15,274 bases of DNA from Stephanodiscus triporus (Eukaryota > Bacillariophyta > Thalassiosirophyceae > Thalassiosirales > Thalassiosiraceae), in contig JALLAZ010000580.1 in NCBI GenBank assembly GCA_036939755.1, positions 1 to 15,274 of the forward strand. Reading direction: 5' to 3'. The translations under genes and the position numbers were made by a program. Under the pieces are notes generated by a model that saw only the letters and a list, made by a program, of their open reading frames with translations, made no database searches and was not told where the DNA came from. This document shows, one piece after another, positions 1-11,500 of this stretch; within the stretch, counting starts at the first letter, position 1; every line of letters starts with the position of its first letter.

Positions 1-259
1 AAGAGTCAATCGTATCTAGAGGTAAATTTTCTCGCAAAAACATATGGCCGCGTTACAATAGTGCTGCGTATTCTACGGTACTCATTTGTTATTTATCGTA
101 CTCTACTTATTTTACTTTTATGATAGATATTGTACGTACCTATGGTACCGAGATCCTTCACGTCCCCATATCAGAATCTCTCTTTTTCGTGGTTGCCGCA
201 ATTCGGAAATACAAAGTAAGTGAATAGGGAGGTAAAATAGAGGCGGACAAACAAACAAC
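1..259. other. Upstream region of the DUF1279 gene
   Basis: AT-rich non-coding stretch with no convincing reading frame. The last 20 bases before the start at 260 are A-rich (acaaacaaac then aac), like the leader of the helicase gene (caaacaaaac then a before the start at 2241). An 11-base string TATCGTACTCT at 94-104 recurs on the minus strand at 11761-11771, just upstream of the GPATCH1-like gene. No TATA box can be assigned with confidence. Confidence 0.4.
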
Positions 260-961
260 ATGTTGGCAACTTTCGCGCACAGAGGGGCTACGAACTACCC
301 CCGTCGACCGCTCGCGCGGTTCCTATTGGATTTTCGCCCGGCCGGCAACGACGACACGGCGAGTCACGACGACGATCGTCTTCATGATCGTGGTGCCATC
401 TCAGTCGTCGCGGGAAGGACCCGTGGAGGAGGTGGAGGAGGAGCCGCCGCCGTCGTCGTACGTTCCCTCTCCTCCTCCTCCTCGTCGTCGTCGTCGTTCT
501 CGGCCCTGCCCCCCGACGAGGAGAGGGACGAAAAAATGCGAGTGGGATCGCTGACGCCGTACCAGAAGGAGATGGAATTGCGCAAGATCGATTCCGAACT
601 CGCTCGTCTGCAGACGCTCCGCGGGATCAACACCGGCGAGCTGTACACCTACCGGGGGAAGTTCAAGATGCTTACTCGGGATTACGGCATGGGATTCATG
701 GCGTGGTATTGGTCGGTTTGGTTCGCCACGGCGGGACTGAGTTACGCCGCGATCGAATTGGGTGGGGTCGACCCGATCATCGTCGCGTCGAAGATCGAGA
801 ATTTCATGGGCTGGGAGGCGGCGTCGGTATCGGGGAGGTTGGATCCGACCTTGGGTCGGATCGGCTTGGTCGTGGCGGTCAACGAATGTTTGGAACCGTT
901 GAGGCTTCCGTTCGTAGTCGTGACGACAAGGCCGGTGGTGAACTTCTTCACCAAGCGTTAG
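260..961 (+). CDS. DUF1279 (FAM210-like) membrane protein, probably mitochondrial
   Basis: A single-exon gene of 233 residues. Residues 1-95 are a poorly conserved leader that is Arg-rich and almost free of acid over its first 25 residues, then carries a Gly run (57-61) and a Ser run (70-79); this fits a mitochondrial presequence followed by linker. Residues 98-122 form a short charged helix. Residues 133-228 match the DUF1279 domain of FAM210A/FAM210B proteins: a KFKMLTRDYG entry motif, a membrane segment at about 147-167, an ELGGVD turn, and a second hydrophobic stretch (199-222) with the typical LEPLRLP before the end. FAM210 proteins sit in mitochondrial membranes and affect mitochondrial gene expression or metabolism; the exact role here is unknown. 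The start at 260 is the first ATG after an A-rich leader. The next gene to the right is convergent. Domain call is firm, compartment is inferred. Confidence 0.8.
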   Translation: MLATFAHRGATNYPRRPLARFLLDFRPAGNDDTASHDDDRLHDRGAISVVAGRTRGGGGGGAAAVVVRSLSSSSSSSSSFSALPPDEERDEKMRVGSLTPYQKEMELRKIDSELARLQTLRGINTGELYTYRGKFKMLTRDYGMGFMAWYWSVWFATAGLSYAAIELGGVDPIIVASKIENFMGWEAASVSGRLDPTLGRIGLVVAVNECLEPLRLPFVVVTTRPVVNFFTKR

Positions 962-1218
962 GTAGGTTGTTAGTTTGCTTGGGGGGTGACATGCCTCGGC
1001 GGGGAATTTCCCTGGACGGCGCATTCATTGACGTAAAATACTATAGCTTTTTCCCCGTTGGTTATTGGTATGATTTATGGAAATATGCCGAATGTCTTCG
1101 GATTACAATATCTTATCATGAAAAGAAATAATGCTTTGATCTCAACAAAAGACACGGCCAAACGTCTTTCTCCACTGAGAGCCCTCATCTGAGACCCCCT
1201 CCATTGTGTGGCCTTCAT

Positions 1219-1810
1219 TTAGATACTACCCCCACGCGGCCATCCTCGTATCCAACCGAACCAACCCTTTGTTTTTCGACTCGATTCTATAGCATCGACA
1301 TCGCCGCCGCCGCCGCCGCCATCACCGGCACCACGAGTTGCACTCCATTGCATCAGTTTCAGTTGTTTCTTGTATTCCTCCCTCCCTGCTTCCCTCCTCT
1401 CGGCCATACGTTTTTCCCACTCGATCTCCTCGTCGCGCTGTTTTTTCAATGTTTCATATTCGTCCTTCAGATTAGTCTTGGGATTCGATGGGTATTTCAT
1501 GAACTGGAAATAATCGGCGGCCCTTTTTTCAACAATACAATACCGCGGCGAATTCGATTTTTCATCGGATTTATGACAGGAGAAGAAAAAAAATGAGTCC
1601 GGCGACAATCATATACTTATGGCAAGCAAGACGTGCACATTAACATCATTTTGCGAAGGAAAAAAAATCAACCAAAGCGCGCCAATGTGTCCAACTTTAC
1701 CATTTTTGCACGGAAGGTTCGTTGTATGCGACGGAGGCGGTAATGGGGATGAGGAGATAGACGATGAATTTTTGGGCCTCGAGACGCATTCCGGCTTTTC
1801 CGAGGACCAT
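1219..1810 (-). CDS. PET100-like cytochrome c oxidase assembly factor (two exons)
   Basis: Exon 1 is 1810-1701, intron 1700-1523 (178 nt, donor GTAAAG, acceptor AAAAAAG), exon 2 is 1522-1219. The splice restores a 137-residue frame by making the Trp codon at residue 37 (TG+G). An in-frame stop lies upstream of the 1810 ATG, so this is the first ATG; Met8 (codon at 1789) is an alternative start that matches the family better. The N-terminus reads MRLEAQKFIVYLLIP, the same order as PET100 (short start, L-E-x-x-K/R, Y-L-x-x-P in a single membrane helix, here about residues 15-30). A charged helical tail follows (about 58-90: TLKKQRDEEIEWEKRMAERR), then a Gly run and a Trp-rich end not expected in the family. 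PET100 is a small mitochondrial inner-membrane protein needed to assemble complex IV. Human PET100 is about 73 residues, so this form has a longer tail. Family call is by memory of motif order, not by search. Confidence 0.68.
1523..1700 (-). other. Intron of the PET100-like gene
   Basis: GT-AG intron of 178 nt on the minus strand, phase 2, placed by the continuity of the protein frame on both sides. Exon 1 runs into a stop two bases past the donor (TGG then TAA), and the exon 2 frame has no ATG upstream in the intron, so splicing is required for a full-length product. Confidence 0.68.
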
Positions 1811-2240
1811 ATTATTGCCGCGATTATCTAGAGATATGGACTTTGATGAAGAAGGGGTGCACACCTCTCTTTTGCGCCTATCTCTCTAGGTACAGCGTCA
1901 ACGGGATAAGGTAGACGCTTGACGAAGTGTGCGTGTGCACATCATACACGATGCACTCTGCGTTGATTTGGTGGTCCGGCTTTCGTTTTACGTAAGTAGA
2001 TACAAAGTGTAAGTAGGAGTATTCAGTTATGGCGGGAAACGTCTGCCCTTCGTTCGCCAAGGACAACTTTTCCCCGCCCGTCCCGCTCGCTCGCTCGTCC
2101 ACGCATTTTCGTACGTTCTGCTAAGATCCCCTTACGATAGATAACGCAATCCGACCAAAGACGAAAGACTAAAAAGGTACCATACTCTACATACTTTTAT
2201 CGTAACTTCGATAGAAAACTATTTCTCCCCAAACAAAACA
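1811..2240. promoter_or_regulatory. Divergent upstream region between PET100-like gene and helicase gene
   Basis: 430 bp between two divergent starts (1810 minus, 2241 plus), so it should carry both promoters. No reading frame with an ATG and coding character is present. Visible elements: a CGCTCGCTCG run at 2087-2096, a TACTCTAC element at 2183-2190 about 50 bases before the helicase start, and an A-rich leader directly before the ATG. No other signal can be named. Confidence 0.45.
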
Positions 2241-5140
<2,900 letters not shown>

Positions 5141-5475
5141 CATTGTGTGTCATTTTGATTCACCATGTGGCCAACCTTTTTCATGAGACTTCCCATCTTT
5201 GAACGGACAATCTTGAGTGACTATCTCATCAGAGGAGGACTCTTGATCTGGAGTCATGGTATTTCCTTGGACATTGTCTAGAATGTTTTAAATGCCAAAT
5301 TGTTTTGTCCACGTAAAGACAGCTACTTTTCTCTCTATACCAGTATTGTTTTGGATGCGGTGTATTCATTATTTGGTAACCCAACTCTGCATTCTTCATT
5401 AAACATCTAGATAAAACATATGTCCATCTTGATGGGTGAATTGACAAATCTCAAAGGCCCAGTGATGCTTCTTAT
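5141..5475. other. 3' flank of the helicase gene, no gene seen
   Basis: 335 bp following the helicase stop. It should contain the 3' untranslated region and poly(A) site of the helicase. Short open frames are present on the minus strand but lack coding character or known motifs. A CATTAAACATC stretch near 5396-5407 is the only poly(A)-signal-like sequence I see and is not canonical. Confidence 0.4.
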
Positions 5476-6496
5476 CTAATCCCAAAATCTCTCAGTAGCT
5501 CTTGTGGATGGATGCGATGAACAGCTCCCTTGACCCATCAATTTTTGCAGACGTTTGCTGAATTGCCCAGGCACCATTTTTTCATCATCAGAGACGTCTG
5601 CGGATGTGGCAGAAGGAATATGGGAGGGTGATTGATCACCAATGACATCATGGCTCAAATTTGTTTTGCAGATTGCGCATGCCTATTTCCCTGCCCTCTC
5701 TGGCAATGCCACCTACAACAGTTGCTTCCCCACACCATGCCTAGTAATACACACTACACCCTTTCATTCATGGTTTGCGCAACCCTCATGGGTACAGTGT
5801 TTCTTCTCTTTCTTTGCGCCATGCTAACACACACACCACCCTTCTTGACAACTTCATTGGTGCATCCCCCGTGGCTGCATTGTGTTGCCTTTGCACCATC
5901 CCTTCAGCAACTTCTGCCTCTAATGGGTGCACCGGTGCATCCCTTGTGGCTGCAGAGGTTCTTCCTTGCATTATGCCTACTACACACTCTGTCTCTTTTG
6001 GTAAGAATGTTTGTGCATCCCTCGTGGATACAATGTTCTGCCTTCTCCTTCTTTGTGCCATTCCTAACACACACTCTGCCCACAACAACTTAAGTGGCAT
6101 AGTTTGTGCATCCCTTGTGGGCTCAGCATTTCTACTCCTTCTTTGCATACCCTTGACAACTTCAGCAGTGCAGCCCACATGGCTGCAGCATTTTGCCTTT
6201 TCACCATGCTTTCTGCAAACTCCACCTTTGAAAGCTTCGGTGGTGCAGCCCTCGTGGCTGCAGTGTCTCGTATTTGCACCATGCCTTCTTCTGCTTCTGC
6301 AAATTCCGCCCCTAACAGGTGCAATTTGCAATGGTGCATCCCTTGTGCTTGTGGCTGCAGAGTTTCTTCTTTGCACTATGCTTTCTGAAAACTCTGACAT
6401 TAATGGCTTCCTTGGTGCATCCCTTGTGGGTGCAACATTTCCTCTTTCTCTCTGCACATGGCCAACCCACATGACTTCAAGCCCTTGAAAAATCAT
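5476..6496 (-). pseudogene. Decayed Cys/His 'CSHxGCT' tandem-repeat gene
   Basis: Reading the minus strand in all three frames gives repeated units of the form C-S-H-x-G-C-T-N, about 8 residues, G-V-C-x-R-H-G. The clearest is CSHGGCTNEVVKKGGVC; others are CSHEGCT, CSHVGCT, CTHKGCTKEA and HCIHEGCTN. Nine copies are spaced 62 to 93 bp apart (about 25 residues). No frame runs through: units jump between frames and are cut by stops (for example after CTNHE-like and RGRSC units), so the gene is broken. The leftward end, 5658-5476, is an open acidic/basic stretch (ATSADVSDDEKMVPGQF) that could be its C-terminus. These repeats resemble the zinc-finger-like units annotated as 'WRKY19-like' and are, from memory, a common multi-copy family in centric diatoms; function unknown. 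An ATG lies at 6496 but is not in the frame of the first Cys unit. Confidence 0.75.
5777..6440 (-). repeat. Nine degenerate tandem units (~75 bp) of the Cys/His repeat
   Basis: On the plus strand each unit begins with a variant of GTGCATCCCTTGTGGCTGCA at about 5777, 5860, 5935, 6013, 6106, 6168, 6243, 6334 and 6415. Spacings are 83, 75, 78, 93, 62, 75, 91 and 81 bp. The departures from multiples of three are what break the reading frame, showing small insertions and deletions after the array stopped being selected. Confidence 0.75.
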
Positions 6497-6497
6497 A

Positions 6498-6520
6498 TTG
6501 ATCTTGATCTTGATCTTGAT
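6498..6520. repeat. Hexanucleotide microsatellite (TTGATC)n
   Basis: Nearly four direct copies of TTGATC, sitting between the start of the Cys/His-repeat relic on the minus strand and the small Cys-rich ORF on the plus strand. Confidence 0.85.
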
Positions 6521-6525
6521 TCATA

Positions 6526-6699
6526 ATGGCTGTTACCTGTTGTGTTTCTGGGGTGACAAATTGTGCAACAGAGTTCATCAACTTATTTACAAGAGGGGAC
6601 AAATGCACAAAATGTCAACGTCTAACAGAATCAATTAAAATCCAGAATAACAGGGTACATGCTGAGCCTGCTGCTGGTGCTGTAAATACTTACTTATGA
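6526..6699 (+). CDS. Small Cys-rich ORF of unknown function, perhaps first exon of a gene
   Basis: An ATG-to-TGA frame of 57 residues. It starts MAVTCCVSGVTNC and has FTRGDKCTKCQRL in the middle, so Cys residues are arranged as CC...C...CxxC, suggesting a small metal-binding knuckle. I do not recognise the family. A possible intron has a GTACATG donor at 6653 and a TTTCCTTTCCAG acceptor ending at 6804; removing it would join the frame in phase 0 to a basic tail (EKNRKRRGFGHRN...) ending near 6877. Both models end in a short protein. It lies in an island of relics, so it may be another fragment. Coding status is uncertain. Confidence 0.35.
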   Translation: MAVTCCVSGVTNCATEFINLFTRGDKCTKCQRLTESIKIQNNRVHAEPAAGAVNTYL

Positions 6700-7090
6700 A
6701 AAGGTACAATAATAATTTTGAATTATTTCAATTCATAACTTTAGGTAATACTGGTTATTTTTGATAATTATTGCAGATTATATATTTTTATTTTCCTTTC
6801 CAGGAGAAAAATAGAAAAAGAAGGGGTTTTGGACATAGGAATAGTAGTCAGCAGACAGAACCAAAATGGAGCTGAAAAATTACACCCCCCCCCTACCCTC
6901 TCTAACCTCTAGATGTTCTCTAGAGATAAAAGCTTATGTGGAGGCTCAGCATAGATAAGTGCAAAACACTCTAAGTCTAAGTGCATCCCTATTTCATCAC
7001 AAGTATGTACCCAGCACCATATTTAATCGTTGGTGCCAATCCCTGCATTGAGAGAAAAAAGGAAAAGAAGAATCAACGGATGGTGGGGCT
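6700..7090. other. AT-rich stretch without a recognisable gene
   Basis: Lower-GC sequence with frequent stops in all frames. Only the possible second exon of the small Cys-rich ORF (about 6805-6877) and an eight-base C run near 6885-6892 stand out. No transposase, reverse transcriptase or terminal repeats are visible. Confidence 0.4.
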
Positions 7091-7091
7091 A

Positions 7092-7312
7092 CTTAGTTGT
7101 TGATTCATTAGCTACTCTTTTTGACTTAGCTCTCATTGTGGTGATTGCCATTGCCATTCCTCCTCTTCCTTGTACACTCCTTGGTTGTTGATTAATTCAT
7201 TGTCAATAAATAATATCATAGTTGCTCTTGTTGACTTAGGTCTTGGTTATTGTGGTGATTGCCATTGCAATTCCTCAGCTAATTAGTTTATTGCCACTCT
7301 TCCTTGCACCAC
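7092..7312. repeat. Imperfect direct duplication (~110-bp offset)
   Basis: The block around 7092-7178 is echoed at 7181-7312. Shared strings are TTGGTTGTTGATT/TTAGTTGTTGATT, GTTGACTTAG/TTTGACTTAG and GTGGTGATTGCCATTGC (at 7138 and again at 7252), followed by CTCTTCCTTG. The second copy carries extra insertions. It lies directly upstream of the BTB relic. Confidence 0.7.
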
Positions 7313-8222
7313 AGATTACCAATGGTAAACCACCAATCATTCACTCTCTGGTGGACTGTGCACTAGTCATCAATGACCACATTGAGCTGGCTGATCCACC
7401 CACAACATCATCCCCACCCTTCGTTCCAGAACATTCACTGGTGTGCAAGAATATTTGGGACATGTTCATGGATGAGAAATTTGCTGACACAGTGTTCCAG
7501 TTGGGGGGGCATCAAATCAATGATGATACAACAAAGAAGGCCAAGATTTTACCGGTATTGTTGTTCATCATCTACTCTAGCTGAACAATGCCAATCAGGG
7601 GGGGACATGACCCCCAGTCCCATCCAAATCCCCAATGTATCATTCGATGTATTTTGTCGCCTGCTGTTTCACCTTGGATGATGATATGAAGTTCCATGAC
7701 AAGGAGATCATTGACTAGGCTAAAAGATATGGAGCCGCTGATCTGAAACTGATGGCGGAAGCTTGTCTCTCTGAAGTGACGGCTTTTACCACTGAACATT
7801 TGATGGACTATCTCATAGTATTTACAGACTTAAGAACTGTGCCTTCTTGAAAGTGGCAGTGATTGATTTCGTGCTGGAGAACAGGGGTGAGGTCCGCAAA
7901 AAGATATCATTCAATGATGCTCCAAGGCAGGGCTTTAGTCGGCAATGTTCTTTAGGCAGCATCAGATAGAAAGGGAAAGATGGGAAGAATGGTGCCATGC
8001 ACGTTGATGATCTGAACCGGAATGCAGGTGCTATGTGTGTGTGTTCAACAATCTTTTTGGCATGCTCACAAGAATGAATTGGATGATGATGGCTCACAGG
8101 AAATGCTGAATGCCGCCCTAGAAGAGTTCAATGATATAAAAGAGTGGAAGGAGACTGATGAATTGTTAGTGGGTATGCTATACAAGGACCTGTCACAACA
8201 CATGATTTCATGTATTGCATGA
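7243..8222 (+). pseudogene. Relic of a BTB/POZ protein with SAP-like tail
   Basis: Pieces of one protein appear in order but in different frames. The BTB start (NIWDMFMDEKFADTVFQLGG) ends near 7548 and continues in the next frame with PNVSFDVFCRLLFHLG (to 7681), the usual strand-helix after the BTB core. It continues in another frame as MKFHDKEIID, is stopped by TAG at 7716-7718, and goes on as AKRYGAADLKLMAEACLSEV with HLMDYL. After another shift near 7825 comes KNCAFLKVAVIDFVLEN, a TAG at 7967-7969, and a SAP-like helix pair split by an insertion near 8025-8060 (MHVDDLNRNA, then HKNELDDDGSQEMLNAALEEF). BTB proteins are often substrate adaptors of Cullin-3 ligases. With at least three frame breaks and two nonsense codons, it cannot make that protein. 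Introns cannot explain the nonsense codons inside conserved blocks. The part before 7390 may not belong to it. Confidence 0.72.
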
Positions 8223-8291
8223 GATGTACATGTACTATGCTCTGTTTTATTTGCCAAGAGGGAAAAGTTTTAGGTACCTCCATTATTATAT

Positions 8292-8534
8292 TCATCCCTG
8301 ACACACAGTCATGTTAAACAATTGGTCCCCGATGTGCAGCGTTTCCTCGGCGGGTATGCCCAGGTACAACTGCAGGAACTGCACACCCATGCGCTGTTCC
8401 TGACGTCGACCCAGGCGTCGCGTCCGGTGCTGAATGCGCAGAAGGGCAATGAGACCTTGGCCTCCTACCTTGCTCGTCCTTGCGAATGAACGTGACAGCG
8501 TCTCAACGAGAGCAGTTGTGGATTGTCGGCACAA
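8292..8534 (-). pseudogene. Fragment of an IMP-specific 5'-nucleotidase (ISN1-like) gene
   Basis: Two neighbouring minus-strand pieces in different frames read LPFCAFSTGRDAWVDVRN (about 8450-8396) and RMGVQFLQLYLG with IPAEETLHIGDQ (about 8391-8325). In order and spacing these match the conserved C-terminal part of fungal and protist ISN1 IMP 5'-nucleotidases, where a 'FxGGxDxWVDxGNKxxGV' block is followed by 'LHxGDQ', part of the HAD-type active site. A one-base loss between the two blocks, at the place of the expected GNK, breaks the frame. The sequence departs from the family right after GDQ and stops at 8292. No N-terminal half is nearby. It is therefore a partial, broken copy lying 65 bp beyond the stop of the GPATCH1-like gene on the same strand. 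The frame-dependent matches make chance unlikely, but the family name is from memory. Confidence 0.62.
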
Positions 8535-8599
8535 AAAAGTGGATTCTTGCTAACTGTTCAACCGATGCTTCTTCTTCTTCTTCCTCTTTGTTCTCTTCT

Positions 8600-11500
8600 T
8601 CAAGCGGTCACTGTCTTGTTCCCAGGAATCTTCTCTGTTGGATCGGCTATGAGAATCATTTCTTTGACAATGTCCATCGTGTCTTCTCTTTCGTAATTCC
8701 TTGCCTTGTCGTACTCGCCGTCATCGTAGCTCCAACGACGATGATGGTGATGTCGTTTGCGCCTCCGTTTTGTTGATTGACTGCTGCTTGACGAGGCACT
8801 CCCACACGAAGAGGATGATTCGATAGGGTCCAGAGGGCGGGAGTTATCAACATTGGCGATATCTCTGTTCTGCTCAGGAGTAACGCCTCCCCCCCTCTCC
8901 TCCCGTGTGTGGACAGCAGTGCTCCCATCCCGGCCTTTCGTCAAAATAATCTCATCATCGTTTTCATCGTCGTTGTCATTGTTGTTGCCATCGTTGTTGT
9001 CAACGCCGTTGTCATCATTGTCATCGGACGACGATATGTCCATGTCGGACTCAGCGTCGAAGATGGCTCGAAAGACCTCGGCAGAGGGCCGCGTCGGCGG
9101 CGGACCCACGGCGTCGCTCTCGTCGTCCGACGAGCTCGTCATCGTGACTCCTTCTGACTTGGATGCTGCATCCTCGCCGCCATTTGTCCTACTCACCATC
9201 ACGCCATCGCCACCCCTCCGACGATCCGCCGCCACGGCGGGCTCATAAACCGTCCGTAGGAAATAATCCTCCTCTTTGCCACCCCGCCCTCGTCCTCCAC
9301 CGGTTGAGCCCTCGGCCGCCACGCCGGACGTGCCCATCGTGGACGGAATGGGCACGCCCCATCGCTTGCATAATAGACGAGTCGGCACCCACGTAGTCGA
9401 TGTCACATCCACAAATTCTTCCTCATTGAGATTACGCATACTGGGGTTGTCGTCATCATCGACGATGACGGGAGGAGCGCCAATGTCGGGAGCGTCCATC
9501 GTTCCCGCTGACGCGACGAAACGATTCTTCATCGATTCTCGCACCGCGTGAAAATTTAATTCGGTCCCATCCCTCGCGAGCAGTGGACCCGATGCCTCCG
9601 TCGATCGACAATGTCGCTCGTTGTCGGCGGGGGGCAACACACTGGGAACGAACGACCGAGACGGGCGTTGCTCCCGTCGTCGTTGCAAGTTCAGACCGAG
9701 CCCGCAGTCCGCGTCATCCTCCGCGGAGGGGACGACGCCGTCGTTGTCTTTGGCGGCCGCGAAGACGTGCCGTCTCAGCACGTACCCCGCCGGCGGAATC
9801 GGACCCTTCCATCGCACGGGGGCATCCGGACCGGTTTCGGAATCGACGCCGACGTCGCCCTTGTCGAAGTCGCGTCGCCGGCCGAGCGAGAACCCCGACA
9901 GCGGTGGCCTCCCATCTATGGTCTTAGTCCTCCTTGTGGCGACGATGCCCTTGTCATCCCCACCGCCGCCCACGCCCATCCCCCAGGCGCTCCAGGCATC
10001 GGCGGCGCTTCCGTCCCCGTCTCCGGATATGCCGGCCCTTCGTTTCTCCTTCCCCGAGTATCCCTTCCTCGCGTCGTGCCCTCCGAGCCTCCCCCTCAAC
10101 TCGCCGCTTCCGAACAGTCCGCCTCCTCCCCCTTCAATTTCGTTCCCCTCGTCCTCTTCCTCCGACGCCGCCGGCGAGCGTATCTCCGTCTCGTACTCGC
10201 CGCCGCCGCCGACGCGATCATTCGCGCCCCCTCCTCCTCCTCCTCCCCGGCCGCCGTCGCCCGGATAATATGTGTTGGTGTCATCGTCGTCGTCGAGCGC
10301 GAAGCCACCCGAGTCCCTCGTTCCGACGAAGTCCGTATAATCCCTGTCCGCCGCGTAATGATGACGCGAGTGATGCTGCTCCTGTCGACGACGACCTCCG
10401 GCTCCGGCCCCGTCGTCGTCGTCATCGTCATCGTCGTCCTCCTCCTCCCCCTCGCGAACCCTTTCCTCTTCCCAGGGCGCACCCCGACGACGTCCGTCGT
10501 CCCTGAGATCATCCGTAAAGTACCGATCCCCCTCCCCCCCGCTTCTCCTCCTCCTCCTCCTACCACCGCCCCCCCCTCCCCCGTCCTCGTCGTATGCCCC
10601 CCCTCCGCGTCCGCATCGTCCCCCCCCGCGATCGCGACCGCGCTCCCTCGCCATCGCGAGCTTCCTCTCTCGATGCTCGCGAAATTCCGGCGCGTCGCGA
10701 AAGGGATCGTATCCGATACCGTGTAAGTTCGTCTTGGGCTCGGGGATCGATAGATATCCGTCGTCGTCGACGCTCGGCACGGGCACGGCGCGGAGGCGTT
10801 TCGATTTCAGCCACCTAGCGAGTCGTTTTCCGCCACCGCGTTCCATTTGTCGCGCGAGCGCATCATCATCATCTTCTTCTCCTCCTCCTCCTCCTCCTCC
10901 TCCTTCTTCTTCCTTGTTGTCGTCGTCGTGGTGGCGGTCGTCTTTCCCCCCGCGTCCCCCGCCCCCGATCGGAACGAACGCCATCCCGAGTCGGGACCTG
11001 TACCCCATGGCCGCGAGGAGACGACGACCCGTCGATCCGCCGTCCGACGATGTCGGTGGCGGCCCCCCACCTCCTCCGCCGCCGTGGCACGTGCCGGTCG
11101 CGATCGCGAGCTCTTCCAGCGCCGGATTCGCGTCCCTACGACGACGTCGACGACGACTGCGCGGTTCGCCGTCGTCCTGATGATAGGCCACGCCGACCCC
11201 CGACGGTTTTGAGTGTTCGACCTCGTCCTGCTCGTCCATGATGTCCATCAGCGTTAGTTGCGCGGCGGGCGCGGTGCCCATTTTCCTTCTCCCCGATGAT
11301 CCGCCCCCCCCCTCCTCCTCCTCCTCCTCCTCCCACGCGAATCTCGGCCCTCCCTCGCGACGACGACGACGACGACCACGACCACCACGACCGCTCCCTC
11401 CCCCCGCCACGATCCCGCCCTGTATCGCGTCCCCGACCATCCCGTATCCCTCCCCCTCGTCGTGTCCGCCCCCTCCCGTGAGGCGTGAACGTATCGCGTC

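Noticed and set aside
1878..2102. 74-residue minus-strand open frame between the PET100-like and helicase genes
   Set aside because: It has no ATG at its start and no motif; it lies in the shared upstream region.
5632..6488. Plus-strand open frames with alternating Cys, Thr and Leu (for example 5775-6488)
   Set aside because: They are the reverse complement of the Cys/His repeat array; the recognisable CSHxGCT units are on the minus strand.
6500..7240. Mobile element as cause of the relic island
   Set aside because: No transposase, reverse transcriptase, integrase, terminal inverted repeats or target duplications could be seen.
9611..10726. 371-residue plus-strand open frame and several others across 8850-11650
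   Set aside because: They lie antisense to the GPATCH1-like gene, consist of Arg/Pro/Ser/Val runs produced by the complementary trinucleotide repeats, and contain no family motif.
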